In this document: in pieces, positions 60,385 through 64,000 of the stretch
Position numbering within the stretch: the first letter of the stretch is position 1
Layout of the letters: each line of letters begins with the position of its first letter
Assembly (NCBI GenBank): GCA_023897205.1
Contig: JAHWDD010000003.1
Span: 2,669,665-2,733,664 of the forward strand
Origin: Exophiala sp. HKRS030
Lineage: Eukaryota > Ascomycota > Eurotiomycetes > Chaetothyriales > Herpotrichiellaceae
Reading direction: 5' to 3'
DNA: 64,000 bases
Made by a program: the position numbers and the translations under genes
The notes under the pieces: model-generated
Told to the model about the DNA's origin: nothing
Database searches by the model: none
What the model saw: the letters and a program-made list of their open reading frames with translations, nothing else

Positions 60385-62050
60385 TCATGAAGACTTGTAC
60401 AACTGCCCCAATCTCTTCTCGAGTATCGTACGTCCTTCGAGCGTCCTCCATACCTCTTCTGGAGGAGCTCCCTTGACAATATCCCACGCTACCAGCTTGT
60501 CCGTCACCTTTGTCAGATCTTCTTGCTTTCTTTCCCAGTCCTTGTTCTTCTTGATGTGGACACCCGATGTGACCACGACGAGGGGAACCTTGGGATCCTG
60601 AATGTTGCGTGCACTTACGACTTCATTCTTGGTGAGTGAGTCTGCGACCAAGTTTTCTTGCAGCTTGTTCTTGATGAATTTGCCACCTTGGTAGGAGGAC
60701 CTTCCGAAAACTCGATCCTCCTTGGTCCGGCCTTTGAATAGAGCGCCCGCAAGACGATCTAAGCCTAAAGGTGAGATCAAACCACGTCCCCAGAGGACAA
60801 ACCCTCTCCCAGGATTTGAGATTTGATAAAGCAAATCCTCGTGGAGACCATCGATGAACAGGAGGCCCTTGATCGACCGTGGATGTCTCGCAGAAAACAC
60901 TCGGCTGTAAACACTGCCAATTCCCGCAGACACCAGAATCCATGGTCCGTCTTCTCCAGCGATGGCCAGTGCTTCGGAAATAGCATCTGCAGACATACCA
61001 GCAGAGTGTGGGGATGGGGCATTGTCCGACCAAGCCAGGCCGGGGCGATCCCAATAGCAGTAACGAGGGATGGTGCCATTCTCATATGCATCATGCACCC
61101 AAGACTGGAATGAGTATTCGACGGGGAAGTAACCTCCCTCGAGGAGAACGGTTGGGTTCGGCTCTCCACTAGGAGTGAATGTTTGATTGCCAACACAGGC
61201 AAAGTGGACTCTGTATTTGTCGCCATCGACCAGATATCGTTGGCCTGGCGCGGCGAGTGTTGCATCTCTTGAGCGAAGGACGAGTGTCGCCGTCAAGAGG
61301 ACAGTGATCAGAACGTACACAATCATCAAAAAGGTGGAAAGAAAGACGGCGACCCATTCTTTCAAAGATCGACGTGTCTCCTGTCGCCCAGTAAGACGCT
61401 CCTCCTCTTCCGCTTTTCCCCATTTGACGGTTCTGTTGGTGACAACGTTGTAGAAACCGATAAGTGCTGCCCAGACGACCGAAGCAATCCCAATCCAGCC
61501 CTCCTCAACTCGGATTCGTGCCACAGCAAGGATGATGATCATGTCAATAAGGAGGATCACCGATATGGCCATGCTCAGAATGCTCATCGCGGTTGAGGGC
61601 ACAGCGAAGAAGACCAATGCTGTCAGGATATTGCCGATCGTGAGGGTAGTGTAGGAGACATCGAAGAAGCCAGAACCTCGCGAGTGCATCTGAGGAGGGC
61701 TGACGAAGATGGAGACAAACAGCAACACCCACCAGAGGAAGGTGATGGCAAGGAAAAGGACCTCGATGTAGCGTAAGGCGCGGACGCTCCATAAGTTGTA
61801 AGGTGATACCTAAGAACAGCAGTTAGTTGGAGTCATGTATGAAGACTTTGGATGCGCTCACAGCTGGATCGTCCGGACTCAGGTAGCCAGGTGCTTGATC
61901 GTGACGAGGTATCAGTCTTGTCCGTTCATTGACATCTTCAGATTGTCTGCTTTGCTGGACCTGAGAAGAGGACGCTCCACGTTGTTCTTGTTCCTCGTCT
62001 TGAATGTCATGGTCTTCCCCATTAGTCTTGCTTCCCCAGAGAGACACCAT
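60385..62050 (-). CDS. Multi-pass membrane protein with alpha/beta-hydrolase-like domain, 537 aa
   Basis: Two exons (62050-61862 and 61809-60385). A hydrophilic N-terminus of about 60 residues is followed by membrane helices (YIEVLFLAITFLWWVLLFVS, then TLTIGNILTALVFFAVPSTA and the next two), a loop, and one more helix (VAVFLSTFLMIVYVLITVLL). The C-terminal 320 residues fold like an alpha/beta hydrolase: TVLLEGGYF strand, YCYWDRPGLAWSD, and nucleophile elbow ILVSAGIGSVYSRVFSARHP. The elbow is S-A-G-I-G in place of G-x-S-x-G, so the usual serine is absent; the protein is probably not an active esterase. Fungal genomes carry this family as 'mitochondrial integral membrane protein', a name I cannot verify. 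NERTRLI in the N-terminus could be a sorting signal. Confidence 0.85.
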
Positions 62051-62187
62051 GATTGAATGTGTTGTCGATTGAGCGATGAAGATGGAGGTAACAGGAGCAG
62101 GACTTGGATTTTGCTGCCTACCTTATAAAAACAGAAAGAAAGAAAATCCCGAGTCAACAGACGCCATCGATCGAGCTTGGATCGAAG

Positions 62188-62409
62188 TCATGAGGTGCCT
62201 TGCCCCCAGCCGTGCAACTTCCCGACGTCATCATGAACTTTGCCATTGAGCGGGGCGGACCATGGCTCAGACCACGGATCAGTCTTCCAATTACTTGAGA
62301 GGTTAATCGAGCCTGTGGGCATCACATGCGATCTAGACTTTGGCGATCTTTTTCTTGTTTTGCTATGAGCCAGTGCGCCAGTTGCCAGCAGGAAGAAGCA
62401 GAGTTTCAT
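62188..62409 (-). CDS. Possible small secreted protein, 73 aa
   Basis: The ORF starts with a good signal peptide (MKLCFFLLATGALA), followed by a basic segment with possible Kex2-type cleavage (KTRKRSPKSRS) and a Trp-rich, Gly-rich end (WKTDPWSEPWS, LHGWGQGTS). It lies 137 bp upstream of the membrane hydrolase start on the same strand, within what would be that gene's promoter. No cysteines besides one in the signal. Real gene or chance ORF cannot be decided. Confidence 0.4.
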   Translation of the reverse strand: MKLCFFLLATGALAHSKTRKRSPKSRSHVMPTGSINLSSNWKTDPWSEPWSAPLNGKVHDDVGKLHGWGQGTS

Positions 62410-63233
62410 GGCTTTTTCAGGCCAAGATCTCTTTTGGGTGACGCCAGCGATTCCGAAATATGCGAGAACAGGGGCCGGCTACCAGTTCGAGCTATACCAA
62501 AGTGGTGATTTTTCTGGCGGAGCTGCTAGCCTCAAGTACAGTAGCTAGAGATAAGGTCGATCAAGCTCTGCTCTGATTGTCACACTGGATGGGTTGATAT
62601 GGACATTCGCATGTGCCACAATCGGGTTTTTCTAAAAGTCCCTTTCTCGTGGTGCGGCGGGTCATGGGTACTCTTCATGAAGAGCCACACTATGACTTCA
62701 GGTTATCACCTCCAATCTAGACTTAAATATGACACGGGCTTTTGTAGAGGTGATGTAGGTATTGATCATTACTGCTTGTTGTATCAATATCCATTGTTCT
62801 TGAAAATATAGTAGCTAGATTAGTACATAAGAAAAGGTGTCTGAGGGCGCCTCGGGCACTGGAGTCAAAAGCCCTGCAGGCTGTAGCTCCCCTAGTCCTG
62901 TGGACAGTGGTCTCTTCGGCCTTCGCCTGACTACGGCCCATAGGGTTGAATCTCATCGAGAAACTGCAGGTTACCATGAGCGTTCATGAGCTAACATGCC
63001 ATGGTCGTGCATGGTCGTGGATGGTGCTCAATTGACCAGGTCACAGTCAAGTTCCCCAAATCCCCTCAGGAGCTTGCGGCGCCACGCGGACCAAGCCACA
63101 TTCCCAATGTCCACCTCCGCCACATATCAAAATCCATCAACATTGAGCACCTTATGAACATCTCATGATGTCCGAACAACTTTAATACAAGCCCGGCGAG
63201 ATCCTAAATACTCATGATCAAATCTTGGTAACC
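62410..63233. other. Divergent intergenic region
   Basis: About 820 bp between divergent starts; no further gene seen apart from the uORF below. Confidence 0.45.
63214..63231 (+). promoter_or_regulatory. Upstream ORF of the methylesterase gene
   Basis: ATG ATC AAA TCT TGG TAA encodes five residues and ends two bases before the main ATG at 63234. If the leader covers it, initiation there would be expected to affect translation of the main frame. Confidence 0.45.
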
Positions 63234-64000
63234 ATGAGCGATCTCCAGAGGTCGTTCGCAAAAACTCATTTATCCAAACTCCCTCCCGAACCACCTGCGA
63301 TCTTTGATGAGCAGGATGAAACTGACGATGGCATTTCCGACCTCGCTCCCAGTTCACCCAACGATTCAAGTTCCTCGGCCTCATCAGCTTCATCAACCGG
63401 AACAATAGTGCCATCCCCTAGTCGAAAATTGTTTGAGAAACCGAGGTCTTCGACGATCAAATCTCGCTCAGCCCCTCTACCATGGGAAGACTTCTTCTCC
63501 CAGGATCTAACCTTCTTACACGAAACACCGTCAGAAACTATCAATCATCACGTATACTTCACACCACCATCCTCTCACGGGCCTCTTATCGTCACTCACC
63601 ATGGTGCCGGATCATCAGGTCTTTCTTTCGCCGCCTTCACTGTGGAACTACTCAAACTCATACCCAACGCTGGCGTGCTCTCCCTCGACGCCCGAGGCCA
63701 TGGTCTTACGACGACCAAGACTACGACAGGAAACACCCTGCCAACACAGGACCTGACCCTGACCACTCTAGCAGAAGACGTCGCTTTCATCGTCAACGCC
63801 ACCAAGACCCACATGAAATGGCCATCTCTGCCTGATATCCTGCTGATAGGACACAGCCTGGGCGGCGCCGTCGTGGTCCAAGTTGCACACGAACGGCTTC
63901 TCGGGCCCTCATCCGTCTTAGGTTATGCCGTGCTCGACGTTGTCGAGGGATCCGCCATCGACGCCCTCCAAAGCATGGACACCTACCTCTCCACCCGCCC
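63234..64000 (+). CDS. PPE1: Protein phosphatase methylesterase 1, 5' part
   Basis: PME-1/Ppe1 removes the methyl ester from the C-terminus of the PP2A catalytic subunit. The frame is open from 63234 to the window edge (255 codons seen; the rest lies outside). Residues 1-75 are a Ser-rich linker after MSDLQRSFAKTHLSKLPPEP. The alpha/beta hydrolase follows: LPWEDFFSQDL, VYFTPPSSHGPLIVTHHGAG (oxyanion region), LDARGHG, and the nucleophile elbow LLIGHSLGGAVVVQVA with Ser near residue 213. Next comes VLDVVEGSAIDAL, a strongly conserved block of this family. The sequence then runs out in MDTYLSTRP. Identity is secure. A five-codon uORF lies directly in front. Confidence 0.93.
   Translation, partial: MSDLQRSFAKTHLSKLPPEPPAIFDEQDETDDGISDLAPSSPNDSSSSASSASSTGTIVPSPSRKLFEKPRSSTIKSRSAPLPWEDFFSQDLTFLHETPSETINHHVYFTPPSSHGPLIVTHHGAGSSGLSFAAFTVELLKLIPNAGVLSLDARGHGLTTTKTTTGNTLPTQDLTLTTLAEDVAFIVNATKTHMKWPSLPDILLIGHSLGGAVVVQVAHERLLGPSSVLGYAVLDVVEGSAIDALQSMDTYLSTR

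Overview
The window is nuclear DNA of a filamentous ascomycete (Pezizomycotina). Genes lie on both strands at roughly one per 3 kb. They carry short GT-AG introns (about 44-71 nt, one of 260 nt) with CTRAC-type branch sites just before the 3' splice site. The gene set is typical of these fungi: an AspE-like septin, a Zn2Cys6 regulator, a GH16 cell-wall enzyme with LysM modules, a fungal polycystin-annotated protein, Elp6, Npl4, a cAMP phosphodiesterase and a PP2A methylesterase. The class cannot be fixed from sequence alone; Eurotiomycetes is a guess. I rebuilt exon structures by eye from splice signals and reading frame.

Layout. 0.8-1.0 kb: a possible small gene. 2.8-4.5 kb: septin (-). 7.0-14.1 kb: Zn2Cys6 regulator (-), MFS transporter (-) and a divergent secreted arylsulfotransferase (+), which form a candidate three-gene unit; the shared transporter/sulfotransferase promoter holds two near-identical CGG-N9-CCG sites. 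14.6-18.7 kb: nuclear unknown, DOPA-dioxygenase-like protein and Elp6 (all -). 20.6-24.9 kb: two secreted wall-type genes (GH16 plus two LysM; PAN-like plus Ser/Thr-rich). 25.3-32.8 kb: a gene-poor interval with one recognisable dead gene. 32.8-36 kb: Jlp2/CCDC25-type protein and polycystin-annotated protein (+). 36.1-36.7 kb: microsatellites. 37-46.5 kb: mitochondrial carrier (-), SCP2-type thiolase (+), old-yellow-enzyme family reductase (+), RS-domain protein (+). 47.4-54.2 kb: membrane surface protein and a long cAMP phosphodiesterase (-). 57.5-62.4 kb: Npl4, a membrane alpha/beta-hydrolase-fold protein and a small secreted ORF (-). 63.2 kb to the end: truncated PP2A methylesterase (+).

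The most important general observation concerns sequence quality. Eight otherwise well-conserved genes each need one or two single-base corrections, mostly at short mononucleotide runs or exon edges, to read through. Nine of the ten are one-base losses. With them applied, every rebuilt CDS length is a multiple of three. This pattern fits uncorrected run-length errors in a long-read assembly better than eight independent gene deaths. In contrast, the gene remnant at 25.8-26.6 kb carries stops of the C-to-T kind and looks truly decayed.

I found no RNA genes, CRISPR arrays, intact transposons or clearly new biological system. The best candidate for unexplored function is the regulator/transporter/arylsulfotransferase unit with its paired CGG-N9-CCG sites.
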